From Lysobacteraceae bacterium (GTDB taxonomy: Bacteria > Pseudomonadota > Gammaproteobacteria > Xanthomonadales > Rhodanobacteraceae): a DNA stretch of 43,118 nt. The position numbers and the translations under genes are program-made. Below, piece after piece: positions 26,317 to 33,839 of the stretch (its first letter is position 1; the number at the start of each line of letters is the position of its first letter). The DNA lies in assembly GCA_028866435.1 (NCBI GenBank), contig JAGWIC010000001.1, positions 113,196-156,313 of the forward strand. Direction: 5' to 3'. The notes under the pieces were generated by a model. It was not told where the DNA came from and searched no databases. It saw only the letters and a program-made list of their open reading frames with translations.

Positions 26317-28974
26317 ATGAGCAAGATCTCCAACGCGTCCGCCGCCAAGGTGGCGGGCAACGGCGCTCCCAAATCAGTGGCGGCCGCGGTAGCCGGGCAT
26401 GCATTCAGCGACGCCGACGTCCTGCTCGCGTCGCTGGAAACCAGCGCTCGTGGCCTCGACGAAGAAAGCATCGGCGAGCGCTTGCACCGCGACGGGCCCA
26501 ACGAGGTGTCGCACGAAAAGCCGCCGCACTGGTCGCTGCAACTGCTGCGTGCCTGCAAGAACCCCTTCATCATCGTGCTGCTGGTGTTGGCGGTGGTGGA
26601 GATTTTCGCCACGCCGGACGACCTGTCCGGGCCGATCATCATCGCGGTGATGGTGAGCATCAGCGTGCTGCTGAGCTTCACCCAGGAATACCGTTCCTCG
26701 CATGCGGCCGAGAAGCTCAAGGCGATGGTGCGCAATACCGCGACCGTGCTGCGGCAGGCCTCCGACGGGCACAGCGAGCAGATCGAAGTGCCGGTGGTGG
26801 AGTTGGTCGCCGGCGACATCGTGCACCTCGCGGCGGGCGACATGGTGCCCGCCGACCTGCGCCTGCTCAGCGCCAAGGACCTGTTCATCAGCCAGGCGAT
26901 CCTCACCGGCGAGTCGCTGCCGGTGGAAAAAGCCCCGCCCTCGCGCGTGGGCGGCGAGGAGGCGGCGCGGACCCAGGCCAATCCGCTGGAACTGCCCACC
27001 GTGTGCTACATGGGCACCAACGTGATCAGCGGTACCGCCACGGCGGTCGTGGTGGCCACCGGCGCGCGCAGCTATCTGGGCTCGCTGGCACACAGCATGG
27101 CCGGTCAGCGCGTGCAGACCAGTTTCGACCGTGGCGTCAACAGCGTCAGCTGGCTGCTGATCCGTTTCATGGCGGTGATGGTGCCGGTGGTGTTCCTGAT
27201 CAACGGTTTCGACAAGCACGACTGGCTGGAGGCGTTCCTGTTCGCGCTGTCGGTGGCGGTCGGCCTGACCCCCGAGATGCTGCCGCTGATCGTCACCGCC
27301 AACCTGGCCAAGGGTGCGCTGGCGATGTCCAAGCGCAAGGTGGTGGTGAAGCGGCTCAATGCGATCCAGAATTTCGGCGCGATGGACGTGCTGTGCACCG
27401 ACAAGACCGGCACGCTGACGCTGGACAAGATCGTGCTCGAGCGGCACCTGGACCTGGATGGCGAGGAATCCAGCGAGGCGCTGGAATACGGCTACCTCAA
27501 CAGCCGCTTCCAGACCGGCCTGAAAAACCTCATGGACAAGGCGGTGCTGGCGCATCGCGACCTGGAGGCGGCGGCGACGCGCTACCGGGTGGTCGACGAG
27601 ATTCCGTTCGACTTCCAGCGCCGGCGCATGTCGGTGGTGGTGGCCGATGGCGAGGGCGAACACCTGCTGATCTGCAAGGGCGCGGTCGAGGAGATGCTGT
27701 CGATCTGCGGCTACGCCAGCACCGGCGGGGTGATCGAGCCGATGACCGACCGGCGGCGCCAGGAGATCAAGGCGATGACGCATCGCCTGAACGAAGACGG
27801 CTTGCGCGTGCTGGTGGTCGCGATCCAGCGCCATCCGGGGCGCGAGCGCGCCTACAGCACGGCCGACGAGAGCGACCTGATCGCGGTCGGCTGCCTCGCC
27901 TTCCTCGACCCGCCGAAGGACTCCGCCGCCACCGCCATCCGTGCGCTGCATCAGCATGGGGTCGAGGTGAAGGTGATCACCGGCGACAACGAGGCGGTGA
28001 CCCGCAAGATCTGCCGCGAGGTCGGCCTGGACGTGACCCATTCCGTGCAGGGCAAGGATATCGAGACGCTGGACGACGGCGCGCTCGATGCCCTGGTGGC
28101 GCGCGTCACCGTGTTCGCCAAGATGTCGCCGATGCAGAAGGCGCGCGTGGTGCGCTCGCTGCAGCGCCAGGGCCATACGGTGGGTTTCCTCGGCGACGGC
28201 ATCAACGATGCGCCGGCGCTGCACGATGCCGACGTCGGCATCTCGGTGGATACCGCCACCGACATCGCCAAGGAGTCGGCCGACATCATCCTGCTGGAAA
28301 AGAACCTGATGGTGCTGGAGGAGGGCGTGCTGGAAGGGCGCGTCACCTTCGGCAACATCATGAAGTACATCAAGATGACCGCCAGCTCCAATTTCGGCAA
28401 CGTGCTCAGCATGCTGATCGCCAGCGCGTTCCTGCCGTTCCTGCCGATGCTGCCGATGCAGATCCTGGTGCTCAACCTGCTCTACGACATCTCGCAGCTG
28501 TCGATCCCGTTCGACCGCATGGACGAGGAATACCTGAGCAAGCCGCGACGCTGGGATGCCGGCGACATCGGTCGTTTCATGGTCTGGATCGGCCCGGCCA
28601 GCTCGGTGTTCGACATGACCACCTTCGCCCTGCTGTGGTACGTGTTCGGCGCCAACTCGCCGCAGCACCAGTCGCTGTTCCAGTCCGGCTGGTTCATCGA
28701 AAGCCTGCTCACGCAGACCCTGGTGGTGCACATGATCCGTACCCGCAAGATCCCGTTCCTGCAAAGCATCGCCGCGGCGCCGGTGCTGGGCCTGACCACG
28801 GCGATCATCGTGATCGGCATGCTGATCCCGTTCAGTGGGCTTGGCAGCAAGCTGGGCATGATGGAAATGCCGTCGGTGTACTTCGGCTGGCTGGCGCTCA
28901 CGGTGGTGGCGTATTGCGTATTGACCCAGTTGGTCAAGGTGATCTACATGCGGCGCTTCGGCCGCTGGTTGTAG
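26317..28974 (+). CDS. mgtA: Magnesium-translocating P-type ATPase
   Basis: 885 residues, the normal MgtA/MgtB length. It has a P3-type ATPase layout: N-terminal cytoplasmic segment, helices 1-2, the actuator motif LTGESLPVEK, phosphorylation motif CTDKTGTLTLD (Asp362), hinge FLGDGINDAPAL, then six C-terminal helices including NILSMLI-like and LNLLYDISQLSIPFDRMD typical of Mg2+ importers. It takes up Mg2+ at the inner membrane. GGAAG (26306-26310) is 6 nt upstream. The long structured leader suggests control after transcription starts. Confidence 0.94.
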   Translation: MSKISNASAAKVAGNGAPKSVAAAVAGHAFSDADVLLASLETSARGLDEESIGERLHRDGPNEVSHEKPPHWSLQLLRACKNPFIIVLLVLAVVEIFATPDDLSGPIIIAVMVSISVLLSFTQEYRSSHAAEKLKAMVRNTATVLRQASDGHSEQIEVPVVELVAGDIVHLAAGDMVPADLRLLSAKDLFISQAILTGESLPVEKAPPSRVGGEEAARTQANPLELPTVCYMGTNVISGTATAVVVATGARSYLGSLAHSMAGQRVQTSFDRGVNSVSWLLIRFMAVMVPVVFLINGFDKHDWLEAFLFALSVAVGLTPEMLPLIVTANLAKGALAMSKRKVVVKRLNAIQNFGAMDVLCTDKTGTLTLDKIVLERHLDLDGEESSEALEYGYLNSRFQTGLKNLMDKAVLAHRDLEAAATRYRVVDEIPFDFQRRRMSVVVADGEGEHLLICKGAVEEMLSICGYASTGGVIEPMTDRRRQEIKAMTHRLNEDGLRVLVVAIQRHPGRERAYSTADESDLIAVGCLAFLDPPKDSAATAIRALHQHGVEVKVITGDNEAVTRKICREVGLDVTHSVQGKDIETLDDGALDALVARVTVFAKMSPMQKARVVRSLQRQGHTVGFLGDGINDAPALHDADVGISVDTATDIAKESADIILLEKNLMVLEEGVLEGRVTFGNIMKYIKMTASSNFGNVLSMLIASAFLPFLPMLPMQILVLNLLYDISQLSIPFDRMDEEYLSKPRRWDAGDIGRFMVWIGPASSVFDMTTFALLWYVFGANSPQHQSLFQSGWFIESLLTQTLVVHMIRTRKIPFLQSIAAAPVLGLTTAIIVIGMLIPFSGLGSKLGMMEMPSVYFGWLALTVVAYCVLTQLVKVIYMRRFGRWL

Positions 28975-29119
28975 CCGCTCAGTCGGTGCGTGCGCTGGAG
29001 CGCAATGGTCAGAGTTCCGGCGTAGCGTGCTCACAGTGCTGTTTGGCGCCCGTCGGGTTCTACGAAATCGGGGTAAAACCCCTCTGGGTAGACATCAGTC
29101 CGATCAGGCCGTTGAAATC

Positions 29120-29836
29120 CTAGCGCGGCGCTATGCAATGGTACTTATCCGCAATCTGTTGCATTGTCTCATCGGTGGGTAAGTGGTGTTCGATACGTTC
29201 CGCTCGCGTCATTCCATGCCACGCGTCCAAGTCGATACAGTTCGGATCCACCGCACCAAGCATGCTACCAATAGCTCGCGCGACGCCTCCAAGACCTTGC
29301 ATGCGAGTATCTGCCATGCGAAAGCGCGGTACATGGGAGGCGAAGGAATCACCCGGGATGCGCGCGTTTTGCTGACCAAACTGCGCTTCGGATCTTTGTT
29401 GGAACGTCCCTCCACCCGGGATGTAGTCGGCTTCCGATGGCGCTCGTGCCATTGCTGTCTGTCGCACGAGCGCGGGCGTTGCACGGGGCATGGTAAACGT
29501 TGCCTGCGTCGCGCTTCTTTCCTGCGGGATCATTGCATGTATTGGTAGGTGTTTCTTCATTCCAGATTGGGTGGTTTTTGCGCGACCGATCGTTGTGGCA
29601 ACGGGTCTTGGGCGAGCCTTCACACCCGACAGAACGAATCGAATCTGCAGCGTGTCGGTGGTCGAACTTAGTTGGGAGTTCCACCACACCATTGAAGTGG
29701 GGAGAAGAAGCAAATAACCAAGTGGAATGATATGGGCGACGAAGACAGACGCTATCAAGCATGACCGACCCAGCGAAAATCCACTCTCGCGTAGGGTATT
29801 TCTCTGATTTGGCCCCGTAGCAGCGTCTTGACTCAT
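29120..29836 (-). CDS. Single-pass membrane protein of unknown function, last gene of peptide island
   Basis: 238 residues, not recognised. One membrane helix (about residues 28-49, SCLIASVFVAHIIPLGYLLL) is followed by a long low-complexity Arg/Thr/Pro/Gln region, reminiscent of TonB-like periplasm-spanning proteins but without a TonB C-terminal motif. The C-terminal 45 residues look folded (VDPNCIDLDAWHGMT, and a final KYHCIAPR) and contain two Cys that might pair. It lies 46 nt after the acyltransferase gene on the same strand. Base composition is lower in GC than the flanking genes. The start codon has no strong ribosome site. Confidence 0.65.
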   Translation of the reverse strand: MSQDAATGPNQRNTLRESGFSLGRSCLIASVFVAHIIPLGYLLLLPTSMVWWNSQLSSTTDTLQIRFVLSGVKARPRPVATTIGRAKTTQSGMKKHLPIHAMIPQERSATQATFTMPRATPALVRQTAMARAPSEADYIPGGGTFQQRSEAQFGQQNARIPGDSFASHVPRFRMADTRMQGLGGVARAIGSMLGAVDPNCIDLDAWHGMTRAERIEHHLPTDETMQQIADKYHCIAPR

Positions 29837-29882
29837 GTGGCACGAATCCCAAGGAGAAGCCGATTGGGGTGGCGTTGTTGAT

Positions 29883-30863
29883 TCACAATGCCTGCGCCAA
29901 CGATTCCAGCACTGGGGCGACTTTAACCAACGCGGGGGTCGTATCGACGCGGCGACGGATTTCTTCCATCATTGCCCGTTCTGAGCACACCATGTCGTCA
30001 CTGAACCGGGTTGTGTAAGAAACGTTTCCCCAATAGATCCAATGCCAAGGCGCATGAATCAACTGCCGCTCAAGGTCGCGAAACAGTGCACAGGTCATAG
30101 CGAAAACGTCCTGATCGCGATCAGAACTCATATAGTTTTCTGGTAGAATTGGCTCACCAAATATTACGCGAACTTTGCGCTCTGCGTCCGGCACGGTATA
30201 AACCGGAACGATGGGTGCCTTGAACAACAAGGATAGGTAAGCGCAGCCACCCATGGCAGGATACAGACGTCCAAAGAAGGGGACGTAGACACAATCAACC
30301 GCGCGCTGTACCACGTCGAACATAATGCTGATGCACTGTTTGCTCCGGAGAGCCCGGCCTGCTTTGATAAGGTCGTTCGCTTGGTTGTGCAAGACGTTGA
30401 GACGACCTTCAAATCTCTTGAAGAAGAGATCAAAGCGACCGTTATCCGGTACAGATTCAGCAGGATCGTAGAACACGTGAGAAGGACTCGCCTCTGTACC
30501 CAGAGACGCGAACAAGAGAGCACTACCTAGAAACGGGCCATAGTGTGGACTGGCGAAGATGGCCCCTCGGCCACTCCGCGCCCACCTATGCAGCACATCG
30601 CGATCGCAGATAACCTGAGCGGCGGTATAGGCGTCCAGCGTCGCTGGCGTAACCTCGAATGCGGCAGCCTGAAGTTGGCGGGACCGCATTCGATGTGCCA
30701 ATGACTCCGCCTTGTAGTGAGGGTAGGCATCTGCGATGTCCATCGGAGGCATACCCCCGAAAGGCGTGGGCCATTCGAATCTGCCTTTAGGGCGGAGACA
30801 ATCCAGGGCGACCATTGCCTGAGGAAGGATGGGGTACAAAAATTCTTTGAGTTTCATCACCAT
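29883..30863 (-). CDS. LpxL/HtrB-like acyltransferase-fold protein in peptide island
   Basis: 326 residues from ATG 30863 (AGGAAGAGG just upstream; GTG 30866 and ATG 30857 are alternatives). It matches the LpxL/LPLAT layout: GRGAIFASPHYGPFLGSALL (active-site block, His107), FDVVQRAVDCVYVPFFGRLYPAMGG and a late FKAPIVPVYTVPD. The family moves an acyl chain to a lipid or glycolipid acceptor at the membrane. Its usual H-x4-D/E motif reads His-Tyr-Gly-Pro-Phe-Leu, so the acidic partner is missing at the expected place. Close to precursor-like peptides and a peptide protease, it may acylate the peptide; that is inference. Confidence 0.75.
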   Translation of the reverse strand: MVMKLKEFLYPILPQAMVALDCLRPKGRFEWPTPFGGMPPMDIADAYPHYKAESLAHRMRSRQLQAAAFEVTPATLDAYTAAQVICDRDVLHRWARSGRGAIFASPHYGPFLGSALLFASLGTEASPSHVFYDPAESVPDNGRFDLFFKRFEGRLNVLHNQANDLIKAGRALRSKQCISIMFDVVQRAVDCVYVPFFGRLYPAMGGCAYLSLLFKAPIVPVYTVPDAERKVRVIFGEPILPENYMSSDRDQDVFAMTCALFRDLERQLIHAPWHWIYWGNVSYTTRFSDDMVCSERAMMEEIRRRVDTTPALVKVAPVLESLAQAL

Positions 30864-30902
30864 CACGCCTCTTCCTGATATCCATGCAGCGACACCCTTG
30901 TG

Positions 30903-31649
30903 TTAATGGATGTGACGGACAAGCTCCTGACGACTCTTCCGAAGGCGTTCCAGTGACGGCGCGAGAGACGATGGTGTGCCGTGGCGATCTTGGTACACAC
31001 GAATTAGTGACTCGATTTCCTGCAGGCGCAGAGACAGCATTCGCTCGAAGTTGCGACCTACCTTCATGGCGAACACGTCGCGTGCATGCCAGTCGCCGAT
31101 CGGGTGTCTATGACACTTGAGGAGGGGAAGCAGCAATTCACCCAACGCCGCATCGAAGGCGAGCGTGGACATGTGGTCGGAAAGATCCGCCGCATGGACG
31201 GCCAGCGTCAACGACGACGGCTTGCCGGGCCGCCCCTCCGTCGCCGTAGCGACGTATGTGCGCGGATGGAATCGCATCATCAACATCGCCTCAATCGGCG
31301 ACACACGGACCTGTTGGTCTTCGACGATTACTGTGTGGAAGGAATCATCCACATTTGCCAATTGATCTTGAAAGCTCACCACAGCAAAGGGAAGCGTCGA
31401 CGAATCCTTGACGATCCGCCAGATGCCGAGCGGTGAATGCACGTGCTCGACCAAGGCGGGTGCCCATTCCTTCATCCACAAGGCATGACCCACCACTTTT
31501 ACGGGCAGTCCAGCCTGAGAGCATAGAGCGATCATAGAAAAGGCAGCTGGGGTGCTGGGTAGGAGCAATAGCGGGTAGCTGTCATATCGCCTGGACTCCT
31601 CGACGAGTTCCTGGCTCATCTTTCTGATTGGGTCAGTAACCCACGACAT
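30903..31649 (-). CDS. Unknown protein, possibly a highly divergent LPLAT-fold partner
   Basis: 248 residues with no confident family. The middle, FAVVSFQDQLANVDDSF followed by VRVSPIEAMLMMRFHPRTYVA, resembles the second half of LpxL-type acyltransferases (…DQ… then a helix and a strand ending in Ala/Pro). The His-containing active-site block is not visible. Its ATG overlaps the stop of the M50 protease gene by one base (31649), and the intact acyltransferase gene follows 39 nt downstream, so a heteromeric partner role is plausible. The C-terminus is helical and basic. Confidence 0.65.
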   Translation of the reverse strand: MSWVTDPIRKMSQELVEESRRYDSYPLLLLPSTPAAFSMIALCSQAGLPVKVVGHALWMKEWAPALVEHVHSPLGIWRIVKDSSTLPFAVVSFQDQLANVDDSFHTVIVEDQQVRVSPIEAMLMMRFHPRTYVATATEGRPGKPSSLTLAVHAADLSDHMSTLAFDAALGELLLPLLKCHRHPIGDWHARDVFAMKVGRNFERMLSLRLQEIESLIRVYQDRHGTPSSLAPSLERLRKSRQELVRHIH

Positions 31650-32887
31650 TAGGTTTTCCTTAACGCTGTGGATGCAAAGCTCAGCATCGCCCGAGCCGAA
31701 CGAACACCAAACATTATGAGTCCCATGACAACGAAGGCGATCTGCAGTAGCGCGTAGCCCAACTTAATCAGTCCGGTGGCCAGCGCCGCATGCGTGGGTG
31801 AGCCTACAACGAACAGGTGACGCATGCTGCCCACGGCATTTGACAGCTCGGTCATGGTGGACGCGCTGGCGGCGATCAGTGATCGGAATACGAACCAGGA
31901 AAAGGCCAACGCGAAGAGCGTGAATGCCGCCAGCACCAGAGTCATGCGAGATTGGACGAGAACTCGCCAATCAGAGCGTCTTGGCTGACATAGTGCCTTC
32001 AGGTGCGCCGCAATCTGCGTATGGAGATTGGTGACGTTGAGCCAGTCCGAGAGAATCCAGTAGCCGTCATATTTCAATACCGGATTGAGTGTATTTCCCA
32101 TAAGAAGCATCGTGATGTAGATCGCTACGGCCACTGTGGGGCTACCAGTGGCGATCCCGGCAAGGGCCAACAAAGTCACGTAGATTGATTGGAAATAGAG
32201 CCCTCCCAGACTCACCTGCAACCGCTGACGTGCTGTGAGCACCCAGCTTCCGCGCACATCGGCGAAGAAGACGGGCCATATCCAGTATAAGCCAACACCA
32301 ATCCCGCCTTGTTTGGCACGATAGCGTACGCATGCGGTGGTGTGTCCGAATTCATGGAAAAGCACCCCAACCAGGGCTATCACGATGGCACCACATATGG
32401 ACGCGCCGCCAGACGGAATTCGGTAGAGAAGATTGATGAGTACCGCCATTAGCGAGATGCAAACCAGAGCCACCATAGTGGACGGGACAAACAACCAAGA
32501 CAGGACTTCACCGATGCGCTCGCATATGGAGCTACGGAACAAGCGGTATCGAAAAGTGAGCGTGTGGTTGTCAGGGGTTTCTGTCAGCTGCTCGAGGCGT
32601 TGACGATGTGCCTCGCACCATTGTACAAACGGTAGCAGAGGCTCTGCAGACAATCCCATTTCGCATTTGTAGATGAAATGAACGTCACCGTAAGTCGATT
32701 TCTCACCGCTCGCTATTGCAAGCGCACGAATTCTCAGGGCTGTGGCCCGATCTGTCAGGAAATGTATGCGATCAGCGAACGATACCCGCCACCGTTCGCG
32801 TGCGCCCATCGATTCAAGATAGGGGGCGACTGTGACGTCGCCCGCTATCTTGGGTGGTCTCAGGTTCGCTGGCAACGATTCTTCCAT
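31649..32887 (-). CDS. Membrane M50-type zinc metalloprotease with PqqD-like N-terminal domain
   Basis: 412 residues. Residues about 10-75 (PPKIAGDVTVAPYL...WRVSFADRIHFLTDRATALRIRAL) have the length and pattern of a PqqD-type leader-recognition domain. After helices at about 133-155 and 163-180 comes the zinc motif HEFGH (178-182). The third ligand lies in LNPVLKYDGYWILSDWLNVTNL (Asp274), as in peptide zinc metalloproteases found in RiPP clusters (YydH-like). Further helices run at about 230-268, 310-330 and 360-400. The gene starts 21 nt after the stop of precursor-like peptide 1. It probably binds and cleaves these peptides in the membrane. Confidence 0.8.
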   Translation of the reverse strand: MEESLPANLRPPKIAGDVTVAPYLESMGARERWRVSFADRIHFLTDRATALRIRALAIASGEKSTYGDVHFIYKCEMGLSAEPLLPFVQWCEAHRQRLEQLTETPDNHTLTFRYRLFRSSICERIGEVLSWLFVPSTMVALVCISLMAVLINLLYRIPSGGASICGAIVIALVGVLFHEFGHTTACVRYRAKQGGIGVGLYWIWPVFFADVRGSWVLTARQRLQVSLGGLYFQSIYVTLLALAGIATGSPTVAVAIYITMLLMGNTLNPVLKYDGYWILSDWLNVTNLHTQIAAHLKALCQPRRSDWRVLVQSRMTLVLAAFTLFALAFSWFVFRSLIAASASTMTELSNAVGSMRHLFVVGSPTHAALATGLIKLGYALLQIAFVVMGLIMFGVRSARAMLSFASTALRKT

Positions 32888-32908
32888 GACGCCACTGAGG
32901 CTAAAAAA

Positions 32909-33034
32909 TCAATTTTTCTGGAAGCACAAACAGTTTATGAGGGCGCTCGGTTGTGCTGCCAGTGTAGCCACTGACTCCATTTCCAGGCGAGATTCGAGCG
33001 TTTCGAGGTTCATTTCTTCGATTACGTAATCCAT
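32909..33034 (-). CDS. Candidate RiPP precursor peptide 1 (41 aa)
   Basis: Too short for usual gene finding. ATG 33034 has GAGGAAAGGA just upstream. The leader contains NLETLESRLEMESVATLAAQ, matching the leaders of peptides 2 and 3. The C-terminal core PSALINCLCFQKN has two Cys spaced C-L-C. It ends 21 nt before the protease gene on the same strand. There is no Gly-Gly export site. The conserved leader, divergent Cys-containing core and neighbouring leader-binding protease make a precursor role likely; no known class matches. Confidence 0.75.
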   Translation of the reverse strand: MDYVIEEMNLETLESRLEMESVATLAAQPSALINCLCFQKN

Positions 33035-33043
33035 GTCCTTTCC

Positions 33044-33115
33044 TCACTTGAGTGAAAAGTAAACCGCTTCATTTACTGGCTGACGTACCTCATTGACGGG
33101 GTAGGTATCAATCAT
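33044..33115 (-). CDS. Possible extra 23-aa peptide with PVNE repeat
   Basis: ATG 33115 is preceded by GAGGAG with a 9-nt spacer, one of the strongest ribosome sites in the island. The peptide starts MIDTY, then carries PVNEVRQ followed by PVNEAVY, an imperfect tandem heptad, and ends FSLK. Its stop lies 9 nt before the ATG of peptide 1, so the two would be coupled. It lacks the LESRLEMES leader. It may be a leader ORF, a short product or chance. Confidence 0.4.
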   Translation of the reverse strand: MIDTYPVNEVRQPVNEAVYFSLK

Positions 33116-33157
33116 AGTAAACGACTCCTCAGATTGGGTTGTCAATCAGAGCTGATC

Positions 33158-33286
33158 TTAAAAATTGTATTGGCAATGGGAGATCGGAATAACGGGCGAT
33201 GCTGCCACCGAGGCCACCGACTCCATTTCAAGACGGGATTCGAGAACGTCGAGATCCAGCGTTTCGTTCTGCACGATATTTTCCAT
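33158..33286 (-). CDS. Candidate RiPP precursor peptide 2 (42 aa)
   Basis: ATG 33286 with AAGGGA upstream. The leader ETLDLDVLESRLEMESVASV is almost the same as in peptide 3, at both protein and DNA level (about six or seven differences over 56 bases). The core after it, SPVIPISHCQYNF, has one Cys and is unrelated to the other cores. Immediately upstream on the same strand lies a decayed copy of the end of the TraB/GumN gene, showing that the unit arose by tandem duplication. Confidence 0.78.
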   Translation of the reverse strand: MENIVQNETLDLDVLESRLEMESVASVAASPVIPISHCQYNF

Positions 33287-33336
33287 GTCATAAGTCCCTT
33301 CGTGACTTGCTAAATGATGCCAACCGATGGTTAGCA

Positions 33337-33354
33337 ACGACGAACTTTCGTCGT
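33337..33354 (-). repeat. Hairpin, duplicate copy B
   Basis: ACGACGA / TCGTCGT, 7-bp stem with a 4-nt loop, in the gap upstream of peptide 2. The equivalent position upstream of peptide 3 (33793-33810) has ATGACGA / TCGTCAT: the second base pair changed from T-A to C-G on both sides, so pairing was kept. It may be a processing or attenuation element between the TraB/GumN end and the peptide gene. Confidence 0.55.
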
Positions 33355-33364
33355 ACTTTCAGGC

Positions 33365-33560
33365 GCAATACGCCAAGTTGAATTCAATGGTTAGCATTTG
33401 TATCGGTCAGGCGATCGACGATTGCACTATGAAGCCATACTTATTGCGATTGGCTTTCGTTGACTATCACTTGTCACTACCTCATTCATGAGAAGCAAAG
33501 CTTCCGATTGAGTCATGTGCCAGTGCAGCGCTAGCTGCCTTGTCAATCATTCAAGACCAA
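33365..33560 (-). pseudogene. Decayed duplicate of the 3' end of the TraB/GumN-family gene
   Basis: This stretch aligns with the end of the gene at 33840-34892. Shared blocks on the plus strand include TTGAA(C/T)TCAAT at the stop region, a (C/A)GATTGCACT block, CATG(G/A)GAAGCAA, CCGATTGAG(AG)AGTCATG-like sequence and AGCTGCCTT. It carries many indels and no open frame. It sits directly upstream of peptide 2, just as the intact gene sits upstream of peptide 3. Confidence 0.75.
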
Positions 33561-33593
33561 CCGGCCGTCGTCACTGATCTTCCGTACTCTGGA

Positions 33594-33740
33594 TCAGTTG
33601 CTGCTGGGAGGTACAAGAATTGAGCAGTGGCAGACCGTCGAGTTGACGATGTTGGGTGCCAGTGCAGCAACCGATTCCATTTCAAGGCGGGATTCGAGAA
33701 CCTCGAGATCCAGTGTTTCGTCTTGTGCGCTGTGCTCCAT
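33594..33740 (-). CDS. Candidate RiPP precursor peptide 3 (48 aa)
   Basis: ATG 33740 with AAGGA upstream. The leader is ETLDLEVLESRLEMESVAAL; the core is PNIVNSTVCHCSILVPPSSN with a Cys-His-Cys pair. Leader DNA is nearly identical to peptide 2 while the core DNA does not align, the pattern expected of a RiPP precursor family under diversifying change. It lies about 100 nt after the TraB/GumN gene on the same strand. Confidence 0.78.
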   Translation of the reverse strand: MEHSAQDETLDLEVLESRLEMESVAALAPNIVNSTVCHCSILVPPSSN

Positions 33741-33792
33741 GTCATAAATCCTTTTGGTGACTTGCGTGGTAGATACCGCCCGATGGACGGCA

Positions 33793-33810
33793 ATGACGAA
33801 CCATCGTCAT
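33793..33810 (-). repeat. Hairpin, duplicate copy A
   Basis: ATGACGA / TCGTCAT, perfect 7-bp stem with a 4-nt loop, 30 nt after the TraB/GumN stop. No T-run follows on the minus strand, so it is not a simple intrinsic terminator. It is the counterpart of 33337-33354, with one compensatory pair change. Confidence 0.55.
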
Positions 33811-33839
33811 CCCTTCAGGCGCTACGCGCCCAGTTGAAC

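Noticed and set aside
26374..29034. 886-codon minus-strand open frame opposite mgtA
   Set aside because: Same kind of antisense shadow; no recognisable protein features.
28975..29119. GGGGT/ACCCC hairpin between mgtA and the island as a terminator
   Set aside because: Only a 5-bp stem and no T-run; not enough to call.
32832..33029. 65-codon plus-strand ORF opposite peptide 1
   Set aside because: Antisense to the peptide gene; only the minus-strand frame shares the repeated leader.
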